DNA from: Ruthenibacterium sp.
GTDB taxonomy: Bacteria > Bacillota > Clostridia > Oscillospirales > Ruminococcaceae
Length of the DNA: 19,332 bases
Direction of reading: 5' to 3'
Assembly: GCA_020025235.1 (NCBI GenBank)
Contig: JAHHSL010000035.1
Span: 1 to 19,332, forward strand
The notes below the pieces were generated by a model. That model saw only the letters and a list, made by a program, of their open reading frames with translations, had not been told where the DNA came from and did not search any database. The position numbers and the translations under genes were made by a program. This document shows positions 11,973 to 19,332 of the stretch, piece after piece; within the stretch, counting starts at the first letter, position 1; every line of letters begins with the position of its first letter.

Positions 11973-14900
11973 TTACGTCTCCTGCGGCGGATTTTCCATA
12001 ATTTCAAACACCGCGTTCATCACGTCCAGCGGCTTTTCACCCGGCAGGATGCGCACGGAAAGGTACGGCTTGCCCGATGCATTCACCAGCAGCCTGCGCC
12101 CCATATCGCGCAGCAAAGGTTTCAGCGCCGCCAGATCCAGCTGATCGGAATACAGGATCAGCGTATCCCCGCGCTGCGAAATTTCGTAGATGCCAAGCCG
12201 TGCCGCAACAACGCGGATCAGGCTGATGTCGATCAGCCCCTGTGCGCTTTTCGGCACATCGCCGTAGCGGTCCTGCAGTTCGTCCAGCACATCGTCCGCG
12301 TCGGCGCGGTCCGCGATCGCGGCAATGCGCTTGTACGCTTCGATGCGTCCGGCGGGGTCGGGGATGTAATTTTCCGGGATATATGCGTCCACGGTAATGT
12401 CGATCAGGCAGTCGCTCTTATCCGTTTTGACCGTTTCGCCCTTTTCGGCGGCGATCGCCTGATTGAGCAGCTTGACATACATCTCATAGCCCACGGCTTC
12501 CATATGCCCGTGCTGGCTCTGCCCCAGCAGATTGCCGGCGCCGCGGATCTGCAGATCACGCATGGCGATGCGGAAGCCCGAGCCGAAGCTTGTAAATTCG
12601 CGGATTGCGGAAAGGCGCTTTGCCGCAACGTCCGTCAAAACCTTATCGCGGTGGAACGTGAAATACGCATACGCCTTGCGCCCCGAACGCCCCACGCGCC
12701 CGCGCAGCTGATACAGCTGGGCAAGCCCCATGTAATCGGCGTCTTCGATGATCAGCGTATTGCAGTTGCGCACGTCCACGCCGGTTTCGATCAGCGTGGT
12801 GCACACCAGAATGTCGATTTCCCCGTCCAGCAGCTTCTGCCACACATCCGAAAGCGCCGCTTCGTCCATGCGCCCATGCGCCGTTGCAATACGCGCATTC
12901 GGCAGCTGTTCTGCCAGCATCGCCGCACAGCGGTCGATCGTATCGATGCGGTTGTGGATGTAATACGCCTGCCCGCCGCGGTCCAGTTCGCGCCGCAGCG
13001 CTTCGGCAATGACGCCAAGGTCGTATTCCATGACATAGGTTTCCACCGGACGGCGCTCGAACGGCGGCTCTTCGATCGTGCTCATATCGCGCAGGCCGCT
13101 CATTGCCATATTCAGCGTGCGCGGGATCGGCGTTGCCGAAAGCGTCAGCATATCCACGCCGATGAAGCTTTCCTTGAGCTTTTCCTTATGCTTGACGCCG
13201 AAGCGCTGTTCCTCGTCGATGATGACAAGCCCCAGATCGTGGAACTTCACGCTTTTCTGCAGCAGCTTGTGCGTGCCCACCACGATATCCACTTCGCCCG
13301 TCGCAAGCCCGCGCAGCGTTTCCTTCTGCTGCTTCGGCGTTGCAAAGCGTGAAAGCAGCCCCGCTTTGATCGGGAATGCCTCCATGCGGGAAAGCACCGT
13401 GGTATAGTGCTGCCACGCCAGAATGGTCGTGGGCACCAGGATCGCCACCTGCTTGCCGCCCATGACGCACTTGAATGCGGCGCGCAGCGCTACTTCCGTC
13501 TTGCCCACGCCCACGTCGCCGCACAAAAGCCGGTCCATAGGGTGCGGCTTTTCCATATCGCGCTTGATCTCCGCCGCGCTTGTCAGCTGATCGGAGGTTT
13601 CGTCATATTCAAAGCGCGTTTCAAAATCGCGCTGCCACTCGCCGTCCTCCGGGAAGGCAAAGCCCTGCGCCTGCTGCCGGTGCGCGTACAGCTCGATGAG
13701 TTCCTTCGCCATTTCCTGCGTCGCCTTGCGCACGCGGCTCTTTGTCTTGTTCCACGCGTCGCCCCCAAGGCGCGAAAGCTTGACGTGCTCGCTGTCGCCG
13801 GGTGCGGTATACCGGCTGATGACGTCCAGCTGCGTGACGGGCACATACAGCGTATCGGCCTTGTCGTAATTGATCTTGATATAGTCCTTGACGACACCCT
13901 GCATATCCAGACGCTGGATGCCCGCATAGATGCCGATGCCGTGGTTCTGGTGCACGACATAATCGCCGGGCTTGATATCCGAAAGGCTCGAAAGCCCCTT
14001 GTTCTTCGCCTTTTTCTTCTGCGGCGCCGCGGCGGCATGGCGCCGGCTTGTAAACACCGCAAATTTGGCAAACGGGTAGTCCGCGCCCGCATTCAAGTGC
14101 CCTTCGAACACGCCCACCGTTCCGGGCATGAGCTGCTCGGGGTCTTTTTCATAGGCCTGTGCACGCAGCCCTGCGGATTCCAGATCCCGCGCCAGCGCTT
14201 CGGCCGCGCGCTTTGTGCCCGCCAGCACCGCCACCGCATATTTCTGTTCGATCAGCGGCGTCAGCTCATCGCACAGCGCGCTCACCTCGCCGCTCCACGG
14301 CGGCAGGCTGTGCGTCTGTGCCGTGACGGTATCAACAAGCTTCAGGTCGGGCACGGTGCGCGCAAAGTTTTCGCACACGATCGCCGTGCGCCTGCCCGTT
14401 TCGTGCAGAAGATACGCCGTATCCTCGTAAAACCGATCCAGCCCCGGCGCCAGCACGCCCTCTTCCAGCAGCCCCTTCTGCGCTTCGCCGGTGCGGAATT
14501 CCACACCCTTTGCCGCTTCGCGCACGGCGCTCGGCTCGTTCAGGAACACGATCGGCTCATCGAAATATTCAAACAGCGTCGCCGGTTTTTTGTACCGCAG
14601 CGCAAGGTATTTATCCATGGCAGCCGGCATCGTCCCAGCGTCCAGTGCGGCAAGGTCGGCGCTCATCGCCGCTTCCAGTGCATCCGCATAAGCGGGCTTT
14701 GCCTTGGCAAGCGCCGTGCGCAGCAGCTGCGCCGCCTGCTGCGTATCGCCGAACAGCACTTCGCGCGAGGGTGAGATATGGATCTTCTTCACCTGCGTTT
14801 CGCGGCGCTGCGTCACAAGATCGAAGCTGTGGATGCTGTCGATCTCATCGCCCCAGAATTCGATGCGGTGCGGCTTTTTCATTTCCGGCGCATAGATATC

Positions 14901-15434
14901 CACGATGCCCCCGCGCACGGAAAACTGCCCCGGGCCGTCCACCTGCATGCGGCGCAGATACCCCGCCCCGTACAGCCGTTCGATCAGCGTTTCCAGCGGC
15001 ATTTCGTCACCGCGCTTCACCGTCAGCGTATTGCCGCAGAATTCTTCGCGCGGCGTTGTGTACTGCATCACGGCCTCGGCCGATGCGCACACGATCTTCG
15101 TTCTGCCGCCCACCAGATTGCCCAGCACCGAAAGGCGGCGGTATTCGTATTCATGGTTCTGCCCTTCCACGGCGCGCAGGACATAATCGCGCGAAGGGAA
15201 CACCTCGGCATGCTGGCCGAACTGTTCCAGATCCTCCGCAAGGCGCGTTGCATCCGCTTCGCCCGCGCAGATGACGAGCGCCGGATGCGCCGTATCCTCA
15301 CACAGACCGGCAAGGATCTGGGCGCGCGCGGTCGGCGGCATACCGAACAAAGCCGTCACGGCGGGCGCCGGGCGGGATACATCCGCCAAAAGCCGCTTGT
15401 ATTCCGGCGTATCTTTCAAGGGTCGTGTCAGCAT
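11973..15434 (-). CDS. mfd: Transcription-repair coupling factor Mfd
   Basis: A 1153-residue protein, near the usual length of about 1150. The order is a UvrB-like N-terminal region (with GQNHEYEYRRLSVLGNLVGG), then the RNA-polymerase-interacting domain (around 485-550: GDYVVHQNHGIGIYAGIQRL, DTLYVPVTQLD). The RecG-like translocase has Walker A GDVGVGKTE (about 639-647), IIDEEQRFG (about 740) and SATPIPRTLNMAMSG. The second helicase lobe has LIIEDADYMGLAQLYQLRGR and VGRSGRKAYAYF, and a C-terminal TRCF domain follows. The enzyme removes RNA polymerase stalled at lesions and recruits UvrA for nucleotide excision repair. The start at 15434 follows AAGGAGG; the frame is open upstream but overlaps the end of pth. 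It lies 43 bases after pth, so the two are co-transcribed. Confidence 0.98.
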   Translation of the reverse strand: MLTRPLKDTPEYKRLLADVSRPAPAVTALFGMPPTARAQILAGLCEDTAHPALVICAGEADATRLAEDLEQFGQHAEVFPSRDYVLRAVEGQNHEYEYRRLSVLGNLVGGRTKIVCASAEAVMQYTTPREEFCGNTLTVKRGDEMPLETLIERLYGAGYLRRMQVDGPGQFSVRGGIVDIYAPEMKKPHRIEFWGDEIDSIHSFDLVTQRRETQVKKIHISPSREVLFGDTQQAAQLLRTALAKAKPAYADALEAAMSADLAALDAGTMPAAMDKYLALRYKKPATLFEYFDEPIVFLNEPSAVREAAKGVEFRTGEAQKGLLEEGVLAPGLDRFYEDTAYLLHETGRRTAIVCENFARTVPDLKLVDTVTAQTHSLPPWSGEVSALCDELTPLIEQKYAVAVLAGTKRAAEALARDLESAGLRAQAYEKDPEQLMPGTVGVFEGHLNAGADYPFAKFAVFTSRRHAAAAPQKKKAKNKGLSSLSDIKPGDYVVHQNHGIGIYAGIQRLDMQGVVKDYIKINYDKADTLYVPVTQLDVISRYTAPGDSEHVKLSRLGGDAWNKTKSRVRKATQEMAKELIELYAHRQQAQGFAFPEDGEWQRDFETRFEYDETSDQLTSAAEIKRDMEKPHPMDRLLCGDVGVGKTEVALRAAFKCVMGGKQVAILVPTTILAWQHYTTVLSRMEAFPIKAGLLSRFATPKQQKETLRGLATGEVDIVVGTHKLLQKSVKFHDLGLVIIDEEQRFGVKHKEKLKESFIGVDMLTLSATPIPRTLNMAMSGLRDMSTIEEPPFERRPVETYVMEYDLGVIAEALRRELDRGGQAYYIHNRIDTIDRCAAMLAEQLPNARIATAHGRMDEAALSDVWQKLLDGEIDILVCTTLIETGVDVRNCNTLIIEDADYMGLAQLYQLRGRVGRSGRKAYAYFTFHRDKVLTDVAAKRLSAIREFTSFGSGFRIAMRDLQIRGAGNLLGQSQHGHMEAVGYEMYVKLLNQAIAAEKGETVKTDKSDCLIDITVDAYIPENYIPDPAGRIEAYKRIAAIADRADADDVLDELQDRYGDVPKSAQGLIDISLIRVVAARLGIYEISQRGDTLILYSDQLDLAALKPLLRDMGRRLLVNASGKPYLSVRILPGEKPLDVMNAVFEIMENPPQET

Positions 15435-15477
15435 GGTAATCCTCCTTTGCGGTGTGCGTATTCTGCGGAAACCGGGT

Positions 15478-16065
15478 TTACCCGTTATAGCGCGACATGG
15501 CAAGATCCGTTTTGCCCTCGAGCATCAGCTCCAGCGCCGCACAGATATCGTCATACCGCGATGTGATCGCCTTTTTGTCGTCCGGCGTGAAATGCCCGAG
15601 CACCCAGTCGGCAAGATCGTATTCCGGATGCGGCTTTTCCCCCACGCCCACCTTGATGCGCGGGAAATCCTGCCCGATGTTTGCAATGATGCTTTTGATG
15701 CCGTTGTGCCCGCCGGCAGAGCCTGTTTTGCGGATGCGCAGCCGCCCCGGTGCAAGCGAGATATCGTCGAAGATCACGATGACGTGATCCGCCGGGATCT
15801 TATAGAAATCAACGGCCTTGCGCACGGCTTCGCCCGAAAGGTTCATAAACGTCTGGGGCTTTGCCAAAAGCACCTTGGCCCCGTTTGCCGTCCCCGTTCC
15901 CGTCAGGGCGTCGAACTTTGAGCGCGTGACGCTTATGCCCCATTGTTGCGCAACGTGATCCAGCGCGTCAAAGCCCGCGTTGTGGCGTGTCCCCTCATAT
16001 TTTTTGCCCGGATTGCCGAGCCCCACGATCAGATAATCCAGATTGGATGCGCTTTTCAAAAACAT
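15478..16065 (-). CDS. pth: Peptidyl-tRNA hydrolase
   Basis: A 195-residue protein, the usual bacterial length. YLIVGLGNPGKKYEGTRHNAGF (11-32) carries the family's N18 and catalytic H28; FMNLSGEA includes N75; IFDDISLAPGRLR has the catalytic-support Asp100; GGHNGIKSI has N121. The enzyme releases peptides from prematurely dropped peptidyl-tRNA so that the tRNA can be reused. I choose 16065 as start because GGGAG lies just upstream and the family starts near LIVGLGNPG. The in-frame ATG at 16131 would add 22 residues not seen in the family. It is the first gene of the pth-mfd operon and is read from a promoter near 16170-16198. Confidence 0.97.
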   Translation of the reverse strand: MFLKSASNLDYLIVGLGNPGKKYEGTRHNAGFDALDHVAQQWGISVTRSKFDALTGTGTANGAKVLLAKPQTFMNLSGEAVRKAVDFYKIPADHVIVIFDDISLAPGRLRIRKTGSAGGHNGIKSIIANIGQDFPRIKVGVGEKPHPEYDLADWVLGHFTPDDKKAITSRYDDICAALELMLEGKTDLAMSRYNG

Positions 16066-16165
16066 AAATTCTCCCTGTAACACAACATCGCGGCACGGCA
16101 CAAACGCACCGCACCGCTTTTGATTCTGCATGGTTCTGTTCCGGTCTTTCCCTCTTTTGAGCCGT

Positions 16166-16198
16166 CTTTATAATACTATAAAGAATGCCGTGTGTCGA
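16166..16198 (-). promoter_or_regulatory. Promoter of pth-mfd with a dyad over the -10
   Basis: On the minus strand: -35 TCGACA (16198-16193), 17-base spacer, -10 TATTAT (16175-16170). A perfect 7-bp inverted repeat, CTTTATA-ATAC-TATAAAG (16166-16183), covers the -10. The leader to the chosen pth start would be about 100 bases. Confidence 0.6.
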
Positions 16199-16257
16199 GA
16201 CGAAACGTGTAAATTTCTGCACCCGGCGTCCGGGGTGTTTTCCCTTCTGTTTTGGGC

Positions 16258-16322
16258 ACAAAAACGCCTTTTTTCCCAAAAGGCATACGAATCTATTGTA
16301 CCCCTTTTGCAGATTTTTTCAA
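16258..16322 (-). promoter_or_regulatory. Second minus-strand promoter followed at once by a terminator-like hairpin
   Basis: TTGAAA (16322-16317), 16-base spacer and TACAAT (16300-16295) form a plausible minus-strand promoter. Five to ten bases after its expected start comes a GCCTTTT/AAAAGGC stem with a GTTTTT tail (about 16284-16256). If both are real, most transcripts would end after about 30 bases and only read-through would reach pth. It could be an attenuator or a chance AT-rich match. Confidence 0.35.
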
Positions 16323-16414
16323 TAGGAAACCGATTCTTGCACGAATTTTTCAATTTTTGCACCTAAAATACAACAAAATTAAAGAAAATAGTGGTAGCTT
16401 TCAGTGTGACTTTT

Positions 16415-16423
16415 TGTTATAAT
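16415..16423 (+). promoter_or_regulatory. Extended -10 promoter of ppdK
   Basis: TGTTATAAT is a perfect extended -10 (TG-N-TATAAT). The region 16-18 bases upstream (around TAGCTT) is not a good -35, so the TG motif is probably needed. The expected start near 16429-16431 places the structured leader exactly at the mRNA 5' end. Confidence 0.7.
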
Positions 16424-16426
16424 TAT

Positions 16427-16497
16427 TTGTGCAAAAGAATAAACATTTTGTTTATTCGTACAAGACGGCGTGTTTTTGCACCTGCCGGCTTGTACAA
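16427..16497 (+). promoter_or_regulatory. Structured ppdK leader: two abutting hairpins with a possible pseudoknot
   Basis: Hairpin 1 is GAATAAAC-ATTTT-GTTTATTC (16437-16457). Hairpin 2 starts at the next base: an outer stem GTACAAG/CTTGTAC (16458-16464 with 16489-16495) and an inner stem CGGC/GCCG (16466-16469 with 16484-16487). The 14-base loop of hairpin 2 contains TTTTGCAC (16474-16481), fully complementary to GTGCAAAA (16429-16436) at the predicted transcript 5' end. That pairing would make a pseudoknot, or replace hairpin 2. The ribosome binding site GGAGG begins 11 bases after hairpin 2. I do not recognise a described riboswitch class. Confidence 0.65.
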
Positions 16498-16519
16498 AAC
16501 TTTTTGGAGGTAGAGAATT

Positions 16520-19153
16520 TTGAGCGAAAAGAAGTACCTTTATCTGTTCAGTGAGGGTAACAAAGACATGCGCGAGATCCTCGGCGGCAAGGGCGCTAAC
16601 CTTGCCGAGATGACGAACGCAGGCATGCCGGTTCCCCAGGGCTTCACCATCAGCACCGAAGCCTGCACCCAGTATTACAAAGACGGCCGTCAGATCAATG
16701 AATCGATCATGGCCGACATCTACGAGTACATCGGAAAGATGGAAGACCTCGTCGGCAAGAAGTTCGGCGATCCCGCCAATCCGCTGCTCGTTTCCGTCCG
16801 TTCCGGCGCGCGCGCTTCGATGCCCGGCATGATGGACACCATCCTCAACCTTGGCCTGAACGACGAAGTCGTGGAAGGCCTTGCAAAGAAAACCGGCAAC
16901 CCCCGCTTTGCCTATGACAGCTACCGCCGCTTCGTGCAGATGTTCAGCGACGTTGTCATGGAGATGAACAAAAGCGAATTTGAAAAAATCATCGACGAAA
17001 TGAAAGAGGCCAAAGGCGTCACCCAGGATATCGAACTGGATGCCGACGACATGAAGGCCCTTGTTCTGAAATTCAAGACCCTGTACCGCGAAAAAATGGG
17101 CACGGATTTCCCCACCGACCCGAAGGTGCAGCTGATCGAAGCCGTCAAGGCCGTGTTCCGCAGCTGGGATAACCCCCGTGCAAACACCTACCGCCGCATG
17201 AACGAGATCCCCTATGACTGGGGCACCGCCGTCAACGTGCAGATGATGGTCTTCGGCAACTCCGGCGAAACCTCCGGCACGGGCGTTGCGTTCACCCGCA
17301 ACCCCGCAACCGGCGAAAAGGCGCTGTTCGGTGAATACCTCATCAACGCACAGGGCGAAGACGTCGTTGCAGGCATCCGCACGCCGTCCCCGATCAGCCA
17401 CCTGGCAGACCAGATGCCCGAAGTTTATGCCCAGTTTGTTGAAATTGCAACCAAGCTGGAAAACCATTACCGCGACATGCAGGATATGGAATTCACGATC
17501 GAAGACGGCAAGCTCTTCATGCTGCAGACCCGCAACGGCAAGCGCACCGCAGCCGCCGCTTTGAAGATCGCGGTCGATCTTGTCAGCGAAGGCATGATCA
17601 CCGAAAAGGAAGCCGTTCTGCGCGTGGAGCCCAAGCAGCTTGACAGCCTGCTGCACCCGCAGTTCGACCCGGCTGCCCTGAAAGCCGCCGAAGTGATCGG
17701 CAAGGGTCTTGCCGCATCCCCGGGCGCTGCATGCGGCCAGGTGGTATTTACCGCAGAGGACGCAAAGGAAGCCGTGGAAAGCGGCAGCATGAAGAAGGTC
17801 GTTCTGGTGCGCCTTGAAACCAGCCCCGAGGATATCGAAGGCATGGCAGTCGCACAGGGCATCCTGACCGTGCGCGGCGGCATGACCAGCCACGCAGCCG
17901 TTGTTGCACGCGGCATGGGCACATGCTGTGTTTCCGGCTGCGGCGACATCGTTGTCGATTACGACAACAAGTGCTTCACGCTGGCAGGCAAAACCTACCG
18001 CGAAGGCGACTGGATCTCCATTGACGGCTCCACCGGCAATATCTACGGCGAAGCCATTGCAACCGTGGAAGCATCCATTTCCGGCGATTTCGGCACCTTT
18101 ATGGGCTGGGCTGACGCAGAGCGCCGCCTGAAGGTCTTTGCCAACGCCGATAACCCCCGCGATGCAAAGCAGGCGGTTGAATTCGGCGCAGAAGGCATCG
18201 GCCTGTGCCGTACCGAGCACATGTTCTTCGAGGGCGACCGCATCAAGGCCGTGCGCGAAATGATCGTTGCACGCGATGTGGAAGCACGCAAGGCTGCCCT
18301 TGCCAAGGTTCTGCCGTATCAGCAGGGCGACTTCGAGGCCATGTACCGTGTTCTGGGCGAACGCCCGATGACCGTGCGCTACCTCGATCCGCCTCTCCAC
18401 GAGTTCCTGCCCACCAAGGAAGAGGACATCGTGGAGCTTGCAAAGGATCTGGGCATCACCGTCGAGCACCTGCGCGCTGTTATCGACAGCCTGCATGAGT
18501 TCAACCCGATGATGGGCCACCGCGGCTGCCGTCTGGCTGTTTCCTATCCGGAAATTGCCGAAATGCAGACGACCGCTGTTATCAATGCCGCGATCAATGT
18601 CAGCAAAGAGCTGGGCATCCAGATCACGCCGCACATCATGATCCCGCTGGTCGGCGAAGTGAAAGAGCTGAAATACGTCAAGGACGTTGTGGTTGCAACC
18701 GCTGACCGCATCATCGCCGACGCAGGCGTTTCCATGAAGTACGAAGTCGGCACCATGATCGAGATCCCGCGCGCAGCTTTGACTGCGGACGAGATCGCCG
18801 CCGAGGCAGAGTTCTTCTCCTTCGGCACGAACGATCTGACGCAGATGACCTTCGGCTTCAGCCGCGATGACGCAGGCAAGTTCCTGAACTACTACTACGA
18901 CAGCAAGATCTATGAGAGCGATCCGTTCGCACATCTGGATCAGAACGGCGTAGGCAAGCTGGTGGAAACCGCTGCAAAGCTCGGCCGTTCCGTCCGTCCG
19001 GAGCTGGGCCTTGGCATCTGCGGCGAGCACGGCGGCGACCCGACGAGCATCGAGTTCTGCAACAAAGTCGGCCTTGATTATGTCAGCTGCTCTCCGTTCC
19101 GCGTGCCCATTGCACGTCTGGCTGCTGCACAGGCTGCGATCAAAAACGCATAA
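16520..19153 (+). CDS. ppdK: Pyruvate, phosphate dikinase
   Basis: An 877-residue protein, the standard length for clostridial enzymes. The N-terminal ATP-grasp region begins LYLFSEGNKDMREILGGKG and contains VRSGARASMPGMMDTILNLG. The central swivelling phosphohistidine domain has GGMTSHAAVVARGMG, with catalytic His458 and the adjacent Thr456 that is the regulatory phosphorylation site in some family members. The C-terminal PEP/pyruvate barrel has GIGLCRTEHMFF, FGTNDLTQM and GLGICGEHGGDP (catalytic Cys834). It interconverts ATP + Pi + pyruvate and AMP + PPi + PEP, replacing or complementing pyruvate kinase in many anaerobes. The start is TTG at 16520, nine bases after GGAGG; an in-frame stop at 16511 excludes a longer protein. 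It is monocistronic, with a strong terminator after it. Confidence 0.98.
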   Translation: MSEKKYLYLFSEGNKDMREILGGKGANLAEMTNAGMPVPQGFTISTEACTQYYKDGRQINESIMADIYEYIGKMEDLVGKKFGDPANPLLVSVRSGARASMPGMMDTILNLGLNDEVVEGLAKKTGNPRFAYDSYRRFVQMFSDVVMEMNKSEFEKIIDEMKEAKGVTQDIELDADDMKALVLKFKTLYREKMGTDFPTDPKVQLIEAVKAVFRSWDNPRANTYRRMNEIPYDWGTAVNVQMMVFGNSGETSGTGVAFTRNPATGEKALFGEYLINAQGEDVVAGIRTPSPISHLADQMPEVYAQFVEIATKLENHYRDMQDMEFTIEDGKLFMLQTRNGKRTAAAALKIAVDLVSEGMITEKEAVLRVEPKQLDSLLHPQFDPAALKAAEVIGKGLAASPGAACGQVVFTAEDAKEAVESGSMKKVVLVRLETSPEDIEGMAVAQGILTVRGGMTSHAAVVARGMGTCCVSGCGDIVVDYDNKCFTLAGKTYREGDWISIDGSTGNIYGEAIATVEASISGDFGTFMGWADAERRLKVFANADNPRDAKQAVEFGAEGIGLCRTEHMFFEGDRIKAVREMIVARDVEARKAALAKVLPYQQGDFEAMYRVLGERPMTVRYLDPPLHEFLPTKEEDIVELAKDLGITVEHLRAVIDSLHEFNPMMGHRGCRLAVSYPEIAEMQTTAVINAAINVSKELGIQITPHIMIPLVGEVKELKYVKDVVVATADRIIADAGVSMKYEVGTMIEIPRAALTADEIAAEAEFFSFGTNDLTQMTFGFSRDDAGKFLNYYYDSKIYESDPFAHLDQNGVGKLVETAAKLGRSVRPELGLGICGEHGGDPTSIEFCNKVGLDYVSCSPFRVPIARLAAAQAAIKNA

Positions 19154-19172
19154 ACGGATTTTTCCCGATAAC

Positions 19173-19207
19173 AAAGTCCCCGGTTCCGCGTGAACCGGGG
19201 ACTTTTT
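19173..19207 (+). terminator. Intrinsic terminator of ppdK
   Basis: A 14-bp perfect stem, AAAGTCCCCGGTTC (19173-19186) with GAACCGGGGACTTT (19192-19205), has a 5-base loop and a T-tract. It lies 19 bases after the stop codon. Confidence 0.94.
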
Positions 19208-19264
19208 CTGTTCTTTTGTGCACGATATCTTCCTGCAAGTGCCTGCACTTTGCGCCGGTGCCGA

Positions 19265-19332
19265 TCAATGCCTGTTTGCGATGCACTTTGCATTGGCCAT
19301 GCGGGAAAGCACCGCACCCAGCACGCACAGCA
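19265..19332 (-). CDS. Possible C-terminal end of an unidentified minus-strand gene (partial)
   Basis: The minus-strand frame entering from the window edge reads LCVLGAVLSRMANAKCIANRH and then TGA (19267-19265). The composition, a hydrophobic end followed by basic residues, would suit the last helix of a membrane protein. It is convergent with ppdK, and the terminator at 19173-19207 could serve both. Only 22 codons are visible, two other minus-strand frames are also open, and no family can be named. Confidence 0.25.
   Translation of the reverse strand, partial: LCVLGAVLSRMANAKCIANRH

Noticed and set aside
11958..11986. Inverted repeat CGCAGGA-N15-TCCTGCG around the mfd stop codon, considered as the mfd terminator.
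   Set aside because: The loop is long and no T-tract follows the stem on the minus strand, so read-through into the PrsA-like gene is more likely.
13407..14774. A 455-codon + strand frame (and a similar one at 11928-13352) opposite mfd.
   Set aside because: Antisense shadows of mfd, His/Arg/Leu-rich, without start signals.
16196..16235. CACCCGG/CCGGGGTG hairpin followed by TTTTCCC on the + strand, considered as a terminator.
   Set aside because: The stem has a bulged base, the T-run is short, and there is no + strand gene upstream to terminate.
16379..19174. A 931-codon open frame on the minus strand opposite ppdK.
   Set aside because: It is antisense to an unmistakable pyruvate phosphate dikinase, and its length follows from the codon bias of ppdK. 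It extends through the ppdK promoter and leader, and there is no ribosome binding site.

Overview
The window looks like chromosomal DNA of a fairly GC-rich member of the Bacillota, class Clostridia, most likely of the Oscillospiraceae/Ruminococcaceae type. The reasons are the neighbour set pth-mfd-PrsA-like lipoprotein, a PadR/HAAS(DUF1700)/DUF4097 cassette, a pyruvate phosphate dikinase of clostridial length, sigma-A type promoters, AGGAGG-like ribosome binding sites, and strong G/C preference at third codon positions. Taxonomy is inference. I see no prophage, transposon, CRISPR array or other mobile element.

Layout. 1-260: two tRNA-Ser genes (GCU, cut by the window edge, and UGA) on the minus strand with their own promoter. 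324-641: a small two-helix membrane protein on the minus strand whose promoter is overlaid by inverted repeats. 727-4207: a large minus-strand lipoprotein with Pro-rich linkers, a DUF4855-like core and three discoidin-like modules; its promoter carries two direct repeats spaced 21 bp. 4321-5018: a divergent XRE/S24 (LexA-like) autocleavable repressor. 5032-7360: a two-gene unit of an FMN-reductase-like flavoprotein and a membrane-anchored MutS-like ATPase. 7370-8456: a cyclophilin translationally coupled to a GtrA-like membrane protein. 8502-10597: a PadR-HAAS-DUF4097 operon whose consensus promoter is buried in two perfect inverted repeats. 10735-16198, minus strand: pth, then mfd, then a PrsA-like lipoprotein, so translation quality control, transcription-repair coupling and envelope folding sit side by side. 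16415-19207: ppdK, behind an unusual structured leader. The last 68 bases may hold the C-terminal end of another minus-strand gene.

How the genes work together. Several units are housekeeping (tRNA, pth, mfd, ppdK, cyclophilin). Others form small regulatory or envelope modules: the PadR cassette has the layout of a self-regulating envelope-stress-like unit, and the LexA-like repressor is transcribed away from the big surface lipoprotein. The most interesting non-coding signal is the ppdK leader. The predicted 5' end can pair with the loop of the second of two abutting hairpins just before the ribosome binding site. The most interesting proteins are the DUF4855-like multi-module lipoprotein and the membrane-anchored MutS-like ATPase. 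All assignments come from reading the sequence; no database search was run.
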